From the NCBI GenBank assembly GCA_050943335.1, contig JBMNOZ010000010.1, forward strand, positions 9,875 to 73,874: a DNA stretch of 64,000 nt, given 5' to 3'. This DNA comes from JBMNOZ01 sp050943335. Lineage in GTDB: Bacteria; Bacillota; Desulfitobacteriia; Desulfitobacteriales; Syntrophobotulaceae. The notes below the pieces were generated by a model that did no database searches, had not been told where the DNA came from, and was given only the letters and a program-made list of their open reading frames with translations. A program made the position numbers and the translations under genes. How positions within the stretch are numbered: the stretch's first letter is position 1; each line of letters begins with the position of its first letter. This document shows positions 42,453 through 50,789 of the stretch, in pieces.

Positions 42453-43151
42453 ATGGAAATTATTTGGCTAGGAATTAAAGAGGCCATTAAGTTAATCATA
42501 AACGGAGATCCCGAAGTACTCGGGGTCACGTTTTTAACCCTAAGAGTTTCAGGACTGGCTACATTCATCAGTATCCTTATCGGCTTACCCATCGGAACCT
42601 TATTAGGGCTTACTAATTTTCCCGGCCGAAAACTTTTTTTAAGTGTTGTTAATTCTGCGATGGGACTTCCTCCGGTCGTTGTCGGACTTTGGGTGACGAT
42701 TTTCCTTTGGCGTTCCGGTCCTTTGGGTTTCTTAAATATTATTTATACACCAATCGCAATTGTTATTGCTCAAACAATTATTGCCAGTCCTATAGTTACT
42801 GGTTTGACTGCCGCCGCGCTCCAACAAACAAGCGAGAAGATCCGCCTGCAAATCCGGGCTTTAGGGGCCACTAAATTGCAGTATTTAATTTTACTATTAG
42901 GTGAAATTCGCCTACCTTTGCTGGCTGCTGTTATTGCCGGTTTTGGGGCTGCTGTTTCTGAGATAGGGGCCTCAATGGCCGTAGGGGGCAACATCAAAGG
43001 TTATTCAAGAGTGCTTACCACTGCTACTGTCTTAGAAGTTTCCAAAGGTAATTTTGATATCGCTATTGCTTTAAGTATCATCCTCGCTATTCTCGCTTTC
43101 TCTATAACGGCAGCGCTTACTTATTTACAGCAAAAACGACGGGAAGGGTAA
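42453..43151 (+). CDS. tupB: TupB, tungstate ABC permease
   Basis: About 232 residues. Five or six hydrophobic segments; the permease EAA-type loop is EKIRLQIRALGATKLQYLILLLGEIRLPLL near residue 140. Start ATG 42453 after AGGAGAACAG; an in-frame ATG at 42408 lies inside the upstream hairpin and is unlikely. It forms the membrane channel with TupC. Ends 1 base before tupC. Confidence 0.9.
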   Translation: MEIIWLGIKEAIKLIINGDPEVLGVTFLTLRVSGLATFISILIGLPIGTLLGLTNFPGRKLFLSVVNSAMGLPPVVVGLWVTIFLWRSGPLGFLNIIYTPIAIVIAQTIIASPIVTGLTAAALQQTSEKIRLQIRALGATKLQYLILLLGEIRLPLLAAVIAGFGAAVSEIGASMAVGGNIKGYSRVLTTATVLEVSKGNFDIAIALSIILAILAFSITAALTYLQQKRREG

Positions 43152-43152
43152 A

Positions 43153-43872
43153 ATGATTAAGGCTGAAAATATTTTCTGGATAAAAAACAATAAAAAGATT
43201 TTAAAGAACATCAGTCTGGAAATAAAAAGGGGCGAGAGTCTCGGTTTAGTGGGCCCAAACGGCTCCGGCAAAAGTAGTCTCTTGAAAATTCTCTCCCTCT
43301 TAGAACCACCTACCAAAGGCACAGTTTATTTTCAAGGCCAACAAATGCCCATGAAAGCCCCTTTAGATATTAGACGAAAAATAGCAATTGTTTTTCAAGA
43401 ACCTCTTCTTTTAAACATGAATGTTTACCAAAACGTAGCTGTTGGTCTTAAATTACGCAAAGTTTCTAAAAACGAAATTCGCACCCGTGTTGAGTACTGG
43501 TTAGAAGCTTTTGGTATCTCCCATCTGGCAAAGCAACATGCCTATACTTTATCCGGTGGGGAGGCCCAGAGAGCCAGCCTGGCACGAGCTTTTGCTTTAA
43601 ACCCAGAAATCCTGTTTTTGGATGAACCTTTTTCTTCCTTGGATGCTCCAACCATCAGGGATTTAATCGTCGATCTCCGTAAAGTTTTTCAGACTACTAA
43701 AGTAACCACGGTAATTGTTAGTCATAATTTTAGGGATATTGATGCTTTAACTGATAAGATGATCGTTTTGCTCAATGGCGAGTTAAAGGCTTCCGGCTTG
43801 AAGGAAGAAATACTCTCTCAAGCCAATAATCCGGAATTAGAAGATTTTCTGGGCCAGCTAGCCTTAACCTAA
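43153..43872 (+). CDS. tupC: TupC, tungstate ABC ATPase
   Basis: 239 residues. Walker A GPNGSGKSS, signature LSGGEAQRASLARA, Walker B ILFLDEPFSSLD, switch histidine VSHN. Transport ATPase on the inner face of the membrane. RBS lies inside the end of tupB (GGGAAGGG). Terminator follows. Confidence 0.92.
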   Translation: MIKAENIFWIKNNKKILKNISLEIKRGESLGLVGPNGSGKSSLLKILSLLEPPTKGTVYFQGQQMPMKAPLDIRRKIAIVFQEPLLLNMNVYQNVAVGLKLRKVSKNEIRTRVEYWLEAFGISHLAKQHAYTLSGGEAQRASLARAFALNPEILFLDEPFSSLDAPTIRDLIVDLRKVFQTTKVTTVIVSHNFRDIDALTDKMIVLLNGELKASGLKEEILSQANNPELEDFLGQLALT

Positions 43873-43894
43873 ATCTCAGAATAAAAATATTTAA

Positions 43895-43938
43895 AAAAAG
43901 ACGTCTCCTCCCTGACAATAAGGTTTAAAGACGTCTTT
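43895..43938. terminator. Bidirectional terminator between tupC and moaD
   Basis: AAAGACGTCT near 43897-43906 pairs with AGACGTCTTT near 43929-43938; A and T runs on both sides, between convergent genes. Confidence 0.75.
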
Positions 43939-43955
43939 AAATCTATTTCAAAATT

Positions 43956-44225
43956 TTACCCTCCGACTAAAAAAGGATAGACTTTAACTTTGTCCCCATC
44001 GTTAAGCATCACGTTTTGAAGTTCCTTGTTAAAATAGCTTCGCCGATCATTTATCTTCACAAAACTAATCTTTTCCGGAGAAATACCGAGCTCTTCTATA
44101 ACGCTCAGGACGGAAACTCCTTTTTTGTCCGTGCGATAAGAAATTTCCTCCTTTTCCCCTAAGCGATTTTTAATGTTCTCTTCTTCTTTTAACAAAACAC
44201 TGGCTATTTCTAGCTTAATCTCCAC
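43956..44225 (-). CDS. MoaD/ThiS-like sulfur carrier protein
   Basis: 89 residues, ubiquitin-like beta-grasp size. Ends VYPFLVGG with the C-terminal Gly-Gly that is adenylated and thiocarboxylated. The middle has ISFVKINDRRSYFNKELQNVMLNDGDKVKVYPFL. Located 98 bases behind the AOR gene, in the same direction, which is a common pairing in tungsten enzymes. No moaE is in the window; the ThiF-like protein at 56310 could be its activating enzyme. RBS GGAAGTGAT. Confidence 0.85.
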   Translation of the reverse strand: MEIKLEIASVLLKEEENIKNRLGEKEEISYRTDKKGVSVLSVIEELGISPEKISFVKINDRRSYFNKELQNVMLNDGDKVKVYPFLVGG

Positions 44226-44276
44226 CTGATCACTTCCTTTGGGTAATATAAAGTTTTAATTATTAGACAAAAAGTT

Positions 44277-44300
44277 CTGAATCCCTGGCTAGGGATTCAG
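44277..44300 (-). promoter_or_regulatory. Hairpin between AOR and moaD
   Basis: 10-bp perfect stem CTGAATCCCT (44277-44286), loop GGCT, complement (44291-44300). On the minus strand it is followed by AACTTTTTG, so it may partly terminate transcription after the AOR gene. Confidence 0.7.
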
Positions 44301-44323
44301 AACACAGTTATTCGATATAAAAT

Positions 44324-46192
44324 CTAGCCAGCAATTTTTTTATAGGATTCAAGGATCTCGGCTGGTAAGTCGATCTTATCAAGAATTTCTTGTTTCACAA
44401 ATCCACTTTCATCCCAACCGCGGAATTCATAGTATTCCTCAACCATTTCTTCAATAGGAGGTACTACCCCGTCATTGGGACCGCCGATTACTCCTTCTCT
44501 TAAACGTTTCGGCAGCATATCGTCTTTCTTACGGATACCCCAGAGATTGCTTAAAACTCTTTTTAGATTGTTAATTCTTTCTCCCACAAGCATGAACTCT
44601 TCCAAATCGTAGTCAAATCCTGTGGCCGCATTAAGGGAGTCAATTACATCTTGAAACTTCAGCGGCACCCCGCCAAATTGACAGTAAGAAGCACTACCAA
44701 ACATAGAAGCTCCGTAATCTTGAGCTCTCTTTATAAAATAGGGCTTACCTTCTCTGCTTGGGGGAATAAAGCTTTCCCTACCATAAACTTCAGGCATCGA
44801 ATACATTCCCAATTCCGCAAACTGACCGGAAGAAATTACGTGGCTGGCTCCAACAGAGTTAGTAGAAAAGTCAATGCCTAGTCCCCACATCAGTCTTGGA
44901 TCATGATAAGCAGCTGGAAGGCCTTTAACTGAGGAAATTAAGTCCATAGCTTTGGGATCCAGTTCCGAAGCAAATTGAACCATACCTTTACCCAATCTGG
45001 CCCCAAAACCTTCAACCTGGCCAATTTGGTTTACAAGTTCCACAATTTGTTCCGGATTTCCCCATTCCAACTCTAAACCAAGAGTGTCTTCCTTGGTAAG
45101 ATACCCTTTTTCATAACATTCTATTGCAAAGGCGATCATCGCTCCGGTGGAAATAGTGTCAATTCCGTAGCGGTTACAAAGATCATTTGATTTTAGAATA
45201 GAAGCTAGATTATCATTTAAACACATACTACCGAAAGCAGCCGCTGTTTCGTATTCCGGACCAGCGCAGCTTTCTACAGCATACTGACCCTCTTTATTTT
45301 CAACTTCTCTTTTACAAGCAATCGGACAGGCATAACAGGTATTTGCTTTTTTAAAGTAGTTCTCTTTTAAAGCTACTCCGCCGATCTTGTCAGCCCCTTC
45401 AAATTTACCCCATTGCCAGTTCTTGGTGGGCAAATCCCCAGCATCCTTCCCGGCCTCAACACCGCTTATGCTGCCTAGTTCACTAAGGGCTCCCAAAAAG
45501 CCGTGCTCTTTTTGGTGGGCAATCATAGTTTTCCTAACTTCAGCAATTTTATCAGCATCGGCGGGCTGATATTTGCCACTACCTTTGACTACCACAGCTT
45601 TTAATTTTTTGCTGCCCATGACAGCCCCAAGTCCCATCCGGCCAAAGAAGTTGTGTTTACCGACGACAATAGCTGCCAGGGCTGAAAGTCTTTCCCCTGC
45701 TTGGCCAATGGAGATAACGCGGCCTCTGTCCTCAAGTTGATCGTTAGTAGCAAAGGAATCTTGTCCCCAAAGATTTCCTGCCGGTAGGATCTCAACTTCG
45801 TCGTCATTAATAGCTAAGATAACCGGTTCTGAAGAAGCTCCTTTAAAAACAATAGCGTCGTAACCTGCTCTTTTAATCTCCGGAGCAAAGAAGCCCCCAG
45901 CATTAGACTCGCCCCAAGCTTCAGTTAAGGGTGAACGAGCCACAACAGCAAAGCGATTTGCCGAAGGAAGCCTGCTTCCAGTTAACGGACCGGTGCAGAA
46001 GATCAAAGGGTTATCGGGAGAAAGCGGATCTATGTCGCTAATACTCTTACCCTTAACAGCCTCACAATACAAAGCAGCTCCAAGACCGGCTCCCCCGATA
46101 TACTTTCTCGCCATATCGGTATCCAATGGAAGCTTTTTGATCTCTTTGGTAGTAAGGTCCACTTCTAAGACCCAACCACAATAACCAAACAT
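44324..46192 (-). CDS. aor: Aldehyde:ferredoxin oxidoreductase (tungsten)
   Basis: About 622 residues, the length of AOR. N-terminal FGYCGWVLEVDLTTKEIKKLPL and KYIGGAGLGAALY, the pterin-binding GPLTGSRLPSANRFAV, the [4Fe-4S] motif CYACPIAC (about residue 290), a later cysteine in SYCQF, and C-terminal EYYEFRGWDESG. It oxidises aldehydes to acids with reduction of ferredoxin. Start ATG 46192 with AGGGGTGG upstream, preferred to an earlier in-frame start at 46255. moaD follows; the iron alcohol dehydrogenase precedes. Confidence 0.93.
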   Translation of the reverse strand: MFGYCGWVLEVDLTTKEIKKLPLDTDMARKYIGGAGLGAALYCEAVKGKSISDIDPLSPDNPLIFCTGPLTGSRLPSANRFAVVARSPLTEAWGESNAGGFFAPEIKRAGYDAIVFKGASSEPVILAINDDEVEILPAGNLWGQDSFATNDQLEDRGRVISIGQAGERLSALAAIVVGKHNFFGRMGLGAVMGSKKLKAVVVKGSGKYQPADADKIAEVRKTMIAHQKEHGFLGALSELGSISGVEAGKDAGDLPTKNWQWGKFEGADKIGGVALKENYFKKANTCYACPIACKREVENKEGQYAVESCAGPEYETAAAFGSMCLNDNLASILKSNDLCNRYGIDTISTGAMIAFAIECYEKGYLTKEDTLGLELEWGNPEQIVELVNQIGQVEGFGARLGKGMVQFASELDPKAMDLISSVKGLPAAYHDPRLMWGLGIDFSTNSVGASHVISSGQFAELGMYSMPEVYGRESFIPPSREGKPYFIKRAQDYGASMFGSASYCQFGGVPLKFQDVIDSLNAATGFDYDLEEFMLVGERINNLKRVLSNLWGIRKKDDMLPKRLREGVIGGPNDGVVPPIEEMVEEYYEFRGWDESGFVKQEILDKIDLPAEILESYKKIAG

Positions 46193-46286
46193 TTGACCAC
46201 CCCTTCTTTGTACTTTTAAGCACTTTTTATCTCTCTGAAAATTTTTAATAAGCAAAAATTAAGGTTTTTTTGCTTCTTTTAAGTCG

Positions 46287-46315
46287 ATTATATCTCAGAT
46301 TTTATTTAATATCAA
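46287..46315 (-). promoter_or_regulatory. Sigma-A promoter of aor
   Basis: Minus-strand TTGATA (46315-46310), 17-base spacer, TATAAT (46292-46287), about 95 bases before the aor start. Confidence 0.72.
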
Positions 46316-46374
46316 ATGTTTTCAGCTAATATCTTTATCAAAGGAAAAATAAAACAAAACCTTAAAAAGCAAAC

Positions 46375-46407
46375 AAAAGCATTGAGCAAAATCTGCTCAA
46401 TGCTTTT
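46375..46407 (-). terminator. Terminator of the alcohol dehydrogenase gene
   Basis: 14-bp perfect stem AAAAGCATTGAGCA (46375-46388) and its complement (46394-46407) with a 5-base loop; on the minus strand TTTTGTTTGCTTTTT follows. Confidence 0.82.
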
Positions 46408-46445
46408 ATTAATAGTTTTTATTCCTGTTTGGATTCTAACATGTT

Positions 46446-47594
46446 TTAAAACATTTTTTTCAAAAGCTCAAGAGCTTGTTCCTTGCTTAAAGGTCTAGGA
46501 TTAGTCGCCAAAGTGCCAAGCTCATCAGCAGCAGCTTGAGCCAAAGTCGGGAGTTGATCCTCTGTTACTCCGGCGCCGCTTAAAGTAGGAATATCTAACT
46601 CTTTACAGAGGTCTTCAAGGGCTTGAACAACAACTTTGCTAGCCTCTTCGGGTGAGAGATCCTGAACATCAAGGCCCATGCCCACACCCACTTCTTTAAT
46701 CTGCTCGGGAACTACTTCCGCATTAAACTCTATACCTACAGGAAGAGCAATAGCGTTTGCCAGACCGTGAGGCATATTTAAATGAGCGCTAAAGGGGTGA
46801 GCAAAAGCATGGACAACGCCTAAGCTTGTGTTTGTAAATCCAAAGGCAGCCATCATGCTTCCTAGAAGCATATTAGCTCTGGCTTCTTTGTTTTGAGGTT
46901 CTTTATAAGCAATAGGAAGGTTTTTGTATATCAATTCAGCAGCTTTTAAAGTTAAAACTTTACAAGGAATGCTGTTTTGAGTGGAGAGATAGGATTCAAT
47001 AGCATGGGTTAAGGCATCCATCCCAGTTGAAGCCGTAATTGATGGAGGCAAGCCATAAGTAAGTTCAGGGTCCGCTAAAGCAATCGTTGCGGGTATATTG
47101 TCTCCGCCAATTATGAATTTTCTTTTCTCTTTAATAGAAGTAATAACAGTAACTTCCGTAACCTCACTGCCTGTACCTGCCGTAGTAGGAATCAGAATCA
47201 AAGGTTTGGTAGGATTAACCTTGCCGCCGAAACCTTCATATTGATTAATAGGAGCGGGATTAGTCAATAAAACGTTAACCGATTTAGCTGTATCCATGGA
47301 GCTTCCGCCACCAATAGCTACCAAAACATCAGCTTTTGCCGCCCTGCCTATCTCTGCGGCAGCCTCAACTGATGCCTCCGAGGGATTAGGTTCTACTCCA
47401 TCAAACTCCGTCACATTTAGGCCAGCGTCTTGTAAGGACTTTAGTACACCGACAACAATTCCAGCCGCCTTGACGCCTTTATCATAGAGAAGAAAAACGT
47501 TTTTGGCGCCCATATCCTTGGCGATATCGCCTGTAGTTTTGGAGATCCCCTCCCCAAACAATACAGTAGGGCCAATATTGAACCTAAAATTCAT
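46446..47594 (-). CDS. Iron-containing alcohol dehydrogenase
   Basis: 382 residues, type III. NAD-binding GGGSSMDTAKSV, PTTAGTGSEVTEV, then the iron ligands: D in LADPELTYG-region, and histidines in GMDALTHAIESY, VVHAFAHPFSAHLNMPHG. It interconverts alcohols and aldehydes with NAD(P)H. With AOR next to it, an aldehyde produced by one could be oxidised by the other. RBS AAAGGAGG before ATG. It has its own promoter and terminator. Confidence 0.93.
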   Translation of the reverse strand: MNFRFNIGPTVLFGEGISKTTGDIAKDMGAKNVFLLYDKGVKAAGIVVGVLKSLQDAGLNVTEFDGVEPNPSEASVEAAAEIGRAAKADVLVAIGGGSSMDTAKSVNVLLTNPAPINQYEGFGGKVNPTKPLILIPTTAGTGSEVTEVTVITSIKEKRKFIIGGDNIPATIALADPELTYGLPPSITASTGMDALTHAIESYLSTQNSIPCKVLTLKAAELIYKNLPIAYKEPQNKEARANMLLGSMMAAFGFTNTSLGVVHAFAHPFSAHLNMPHGLANAIALPVGIEFNAEVVPEQIKEVGVGMGLDVQDLSPEEASKVVVQALEDLCKELDIPTLSGAGVTEDQLPTLAQAAADELGTLATNPRPLSKEQALELLKKMF

Positions 47595-47766
47595 AATAGT
47601 GTGCCTCCTTTATATTTTTATATACTAAAATATTGAAAATGATTTCTCATTTCCTTCCTTAAACATTAATTACAGGAAAAACAATACTAAAACTATAAAG
47701 ATCTAGACAAAAACCCGTTCTACCAATATGTATAACTTCTGTTTAGTTCATTCTTTCACTGGTATA

Positions 47767-47795
47767 ATTGTAGCACAATCGCAATTCCTCGACAA
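47767..47795 (-). promoter_or_regulatory. Promoter of the alcohol dehydrogenase gene
   Basis: Minus-strand TTGTCG (47795-47790), 17-base spacer, TACAAT (47772-47767), about 170 bases before the ATG. Confidence 0.5.
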
Positions 47796-47851
47796 GCAAA
47801 ACATTGTAAAAAACTTGCTATGGGAAATAAGGTTTAATTTTCCATAAAAAG

Positions 47852-47876
47852 CAATTGTAGTTCACGTGAACAATTG
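47852..47876 (-). terminator. Palindrome and terminator after the SnoaL-like gene
   Basis: CAATTG on each side of the 12-base palindrome GTTCACGTGAAC (47860-47871); on the minus strand CTTTTTATGG follows. It may double as an operator. Confidence 0.5.
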
Positions 47877-47896
47877 AATCCCTGATTTTTCCAAAA

Positions 47897-48289
47897 TTAT
47901 TCTTCCATAGCCTCACGCATGGGAACAGTGTCAAAAATTTGCTCAAACTTAATTATTTTTCCATTTTCCAGTTTCCAAACATGAGTTACCCGAGCCTCAA
48001 AGGATTTCTTGCTTTTGTTATTAACACCTTTATACCAACCGACCATAATAATTGTATCCCCGGCATCATAAAACTCTTCCGGAATACAGGCAAAATCAAG
48101 CCAATCTCCTTTAATCCGCTGGAAAACATTTTCCAGGACTTCTTTTGCTCCTCTGTAAGTCCCTCCGTACGGACCGCCGGCAGCTTCAGTCCATTCCGCA
48201 TCTTCCCTTAAGTCTGCCAACATCCCGGGAATATCTCCTACTTCTCCGCAAGCATAAGACTTTTTGATAATTTCTAAATTATTATTCAT
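47897..48289 (-). CDS. SnoaL/NTF2-like protein
   Basis: 130 residues with the cone-shaped NTF2 fold pattern: NNLEIIKKSYACGEVGDIPGMLADLREDAEWTEA, YRGAKEVLENVFQRI, FEARVTHVWKLENGKIIKFEQIFDT. Members bind or isomerise small ring molecules, or are non-catalytic. The role here is unknown, but position between the alcohol dehydrogenase and the DUF169 gene suggests a part in the same catabolic region. RBS AAAGGAGGAGG. A terminator follows. Confidence 0.8.
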   Translation of the reverse strand: MNNNLEIIKKSYACGEVGDIPGMLADLREDAEWTEAAGGPYGGTYRGAKEVLENVFQRIKGDWLDFACIPEEFYDAGDTIIMVGWYKGVNNKSKKSFEARVTHVWKLENGKIIKFEQIFDTVPMREAMEE

Positions 48290-48426
48290 TGTTATTTCCT
48301 CCTCCTTTAGTTATTTCCATTTCCCATGTGATTATTCTTGGTTTATTTCTACATTCCATAAATAAATTCCTGCCTAAGAAAAATAATCCCGACGGGTAAA
48401 ACCTGATTAAAGTTTCAATTAAGAAA

Positions 48427-48465
48427 AAGTCCCGTAAGGAGCACAATGTCTTTCCCACGGGACTT
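48427..48465 (-). terminator. Terminator of the DUF169 gene
   Basis: AAGTCCCGT (48427-48435) pairs with ACGGGACTT (48457-48465); on the minus strand TTTCTTAATT follows. The rest of 48290-48592 holds the SnoaL ribosome site and no gene. Confidence 0.78.
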
Positions 48466-48592
48466 AACAATACAATATTCTTTTATAATTTACAACTCTT
48501 TTTCGCCAAGAGCTAGCTAACTATTATTCCCCCCGAATTTTCTAACTTATTAGACTCTGGCGATTTGTAATTTAATACCCTGAGTGGCGTGT

Positions 48593-49366
48593 CTACTCTT
48601 CTTCTACTATCAAGCGACTGCTGGTAACTCTTTTGAAGCGCTCTGTATATTCTTCTCTAGTATCACTATAAGAAGGTAAATTCCAAGTCATCTCTTGTAA
48701 GTTGTCAATAATGAGTTTAATTAAATTGTAGGGGATGGAAACAGTAACTAAGCCGGGAGTAGATACTTTACGGGCCCGATGACCAAAACATAAGCCCCCA
48801 ACTAGATAGTTAAGTTTCCCCGTGATATAAGGATAAGCAAAGGTCCAAGCACAGCCGATAACCGGTGTGGTTTTGCTCTCATACAAAAAACCGGTTGAAT
48901 AAGTATAAGCACGCATAATAATTTCTGCCTGCTCAACTGTACCAGTGATTATCAAGACATCGGGATCAAAATTTAATTCGCTTAAAGGAGCGAAAATCAT
49001 ATAATTGCAAGTGCCTTTTTTTAGAGCGGGTAAGTCATAGTAAATCCGCCTATTAGCCCTCGCCTCTTGGAAAATATCTAACCCTTCTTTAGTCCCAATC
49101 ATGCCGGCGTTGCTAAAGGGATCGTCGTTAGCAATTCCCAAAAACAAAGGCTCGGCACAGACATAGTTAGCGGCATCAACATAAAAAGCACCTTTTTGAG
49201 CTTCCTCGGGCATGAGACAAATAGCTTGATTCTTATCCAGTTTTTTTATGCCCTCTGGTTTATCGTATAAAAATTTTACACCGACAGGTTGAGTCTTTAA
49301 TTTGAGATCCTTCAAAATAGACAGGTCTGTCCGTAAGGGGCTGAGCTCTCCGGTGTATTTAAGCAT
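48593..49366 (-). CDS. DUF169 family protein
   Basis: 257 residues. LKTQPVGVKFLYDKPEGI, AICLMPEEAQKGAFYVDAANYVCA, FAPLSELNFDPDVLIITGTVEQAEIIMRAYTYSTGF, and CFGHRARKVSTPGLVTVSIPYNLIKLIIDNLQEM are typical DUF169 segments. The conserved cysteines and histidines suggest metal or Fe-S binding; function is unknown. Found in many anaerobes. Promoter at 49497-49468 and a 27-base palindrome between it and the RBS (AAAGGAGG). Confidence 0.85.
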   Translation of the reverse strand: MLKYTGELSPLRTDLSILKDLKLKTQPVGVKFLYDKPEGIKKLDKNQAICLMPEEAQKGAFYVDAANYVCAEPLFLGIANDDPFSNAGMIGTKEGLDIFQEARANRRIYYDLPALKKGTCNYMIFAPLSELNFDPDVLIITGTVEQAEIIMRAYTYSTGFLYESKTTPVIGCAWTFAYPYITGKLNYLVGGLCFGHRARKVSTPGLVTVSIPYNLIKLIIDNLQEMTWNLPSYSDTREEYTERFKRVTSSRLIVEEE

Positions 49367-49400
49367 TACTCTTTTCCTCCTTTACAATCAGGGAAGACTC

Positions 49401-49427
49401 TTAAATATTTACAGTGTAAATATTTAA
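49401..49427. promoter_or_regulatory. 27-base palindromic operator before DUF169
   Basis: TTAAATATTTACA (49401-49413), centre G, TGTAAATATTTAA (49415-49427): arms of 13 bp without mismatch. It lies between the -10 and the start codon of the DUF169 gene, the place for a repressor operator; TTTACA-n-TGTAAA is a common TetR-type core. Confidence 0.65.
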
Positions 49428-49467
49428 AAGCGGATTCCCTTTTTAAAATATGGGGGGATGCATTTTC

Positions 49468-49497
49468 AGAATAGCATAAACCCAGTTTTCATGTCAA
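49468..49497 (-). promoter_or_regulatory. Sigma-A promoter of the DUF169 gene
   Basis: Minus-strand TTGACA (49497-49492), 18-base spacer, TATTCT (49473-49468). Confidence 0.72.
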
Positions 49498-49557
49498 GAA
49501 CTGGTTAGAGATGTTTGCTTTAATTGGTGAGTCTGGTGTTAACAAACAGCTCTATCC

Positions 49558-50517
49558 TTATTTATCTTTAGCTGCAGCCACTTCTGCCAATTCTTTCTCG
49601 ATTCCCATTAGACGGGCTACATTTCTAAAGAATATCTTATCCGCTAACTCTGGATTGTTTCCAAAGGCGTCTTCCGCAGCTTTTAGAGAATGTTTTTGAG
49701 AAAGGAAAGGATAGTCCGTACCAAACATTACTTTATCTTCTCCAAAAGCTTCTACTATTTTAAGCATGTATTCAGTAGAGCGGAGAGAAGTATCCGTGTA
49801 GAGATTTTTCAAATGAGCGCCCTTCTCAGCCAAAGCTTCCATTTCTCCACCCATAACACCGCCGGCATGTGCAGCGATTATATTTGTATCCGGATGCACC
49901 TTCGCTATTTCAACGATATTGGTAAGCTCGGAAGCTTCTGGATTGGTCTTGAAGATTTTTGCTTTTTCGGGAGTATAGTAAAGGTTTACACCGCAATGGA
50001 AAGCAACCGGAAGCCCTGCTTCGCCCATCACTTCTACTGCGGCGTGAACTTTGGGATCATCATTGGATATATTTTGGAGTGTTAAATGAATCTTTAACCC
50101 TTTGGCCCCCCTGGCAATATCTTTCATTAATTTGGCGCACATATCTTCGACCGGTAGATTAAAATCACAACTGGTCCAAGGGATTATCCTGTTTTCCAGT
50201 TTAGAAGCAGCCAAATACTCCTCAAAACTTGTGTTCGGCAAAATAGGCATTAAACAGATAAAGTCAATCTTGTTTTCGTCGAGGCTTTTGCTTAGATTTT
50301 CTAAAGTGGATTCCCATACTTTGTATTGCCCGGCGTTAATTACAATATTAACCTCTTCTTCATTTTGGGGCATCAAGGGTCTTACATAACCATCCAGATC
50401 TAATTGAACAAAGGGATCCGGATAGTCACCTTTTTGCACATTGGTTTTGAAGGTTATATTTTTGTTCTCGTGAAAAATATCCCCCAAATGTGCATGAGCA
50501 TCGATTATTCTCCTCAT
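49558..50517 (-). CDS. ACMSD-like amidohydrolase (copy 2)
   Basis: 319 residues, amidohydrolase 2 family. Metal ligand motifs: DAHAHLGD (H8, H10), KIHLTLQN, AFHCGVNLYY, AAHAGG, MFGTDYPF. Shares HLGDIFHENKNITFKTNVQKG with the gene at 50790 and HLGDIFHENKNI with the island gene at 8090. Unknown ring substrate. It is preceded by the shared 20-bp element (50664-50683). RBS AAGGAGGAAAAC. An unusual C-terminal extension (KELAEVAAAKDK) is present. Confidence 0.87.
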   Translation of the reverse strand: MRRIIDAHAHLGDIFHENKNITFKTNVQKGDYPDPFVQLDLDGYVRPLMPQNEEEVNIVINAGQYKVWESTLENLSKSLDENKIDFICLMPILPNTSFEEYLAASKLENRIIPWTSCDFNLPVEDMCAKLMKDIARGAKGLKIHLTLQNISNDDPKVHAAVEVMGEAGLPVAFHCGVNLYYTPEKAKIFKTNPEASELTNIVEIAKVHPDTNIIAAHAGGVMGGEMEALAEKGAHLKNLYTDTSLRSTEYMLKIVEAFGEDKVMFGTDYPFLSQKHSLKAAEDAFGNNPELADKIFFRNVARLMGIEKELAEVAAAKDK

Positions 50518-50663
50518 TTGTTTTCCTCCTTCACATTAATGTTCTTAATGTTCTTTTAATAATAGGCCAAGATTGATAAGGACAAATATTTCCATTCTAT
50601 AATTTCCGATAAATAATCCATCTCCTACTACATACTTTAAGAATACTGTATACCTATTACTCA

Positions 50664-50683
50664 TTTATTGTACAAAAAGGACC
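50664..50683 (+). promoter_or_regulatory. Shared element, copy A
   Basis: TTTATTGTACAAAAAGGACC, 146 bp before the amidohydrolase start at 50517 and in reverse orientation relative to it. On the coding strand its middle reads TACAAT like a -10 box. Confidence 0.65.
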
Positions 50684-50724
50684 ATTTCAATGTCTGAATA
50701 TCCCTTTGCGTTTTCTATATTAAA

Positions 50725-50751
50725 ATACCGGGTCTCTAAAAAACCCGGTAT
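50725..50751 (-). terminator. Terminator of the amidohydrolase at 50790
   Basis: ATACCGGGT (50725-50733) pairs with ACCCGGTAT (50743-50751); on the minus strand TTTTAATATAG follows. Confidence 0.8.
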
Positions 50752-50789
50752 GTAGTCATCATTTAAATTTTACTCCTTTGCTGCAGTAT

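Noticed and set aside
47802..47815. CATTGTAAAAAAC upstream of the alcohol dehydrogenase, similar to the shared element
   Set aside because: The GGACC half is missing, so it was not counted as a sixth site.
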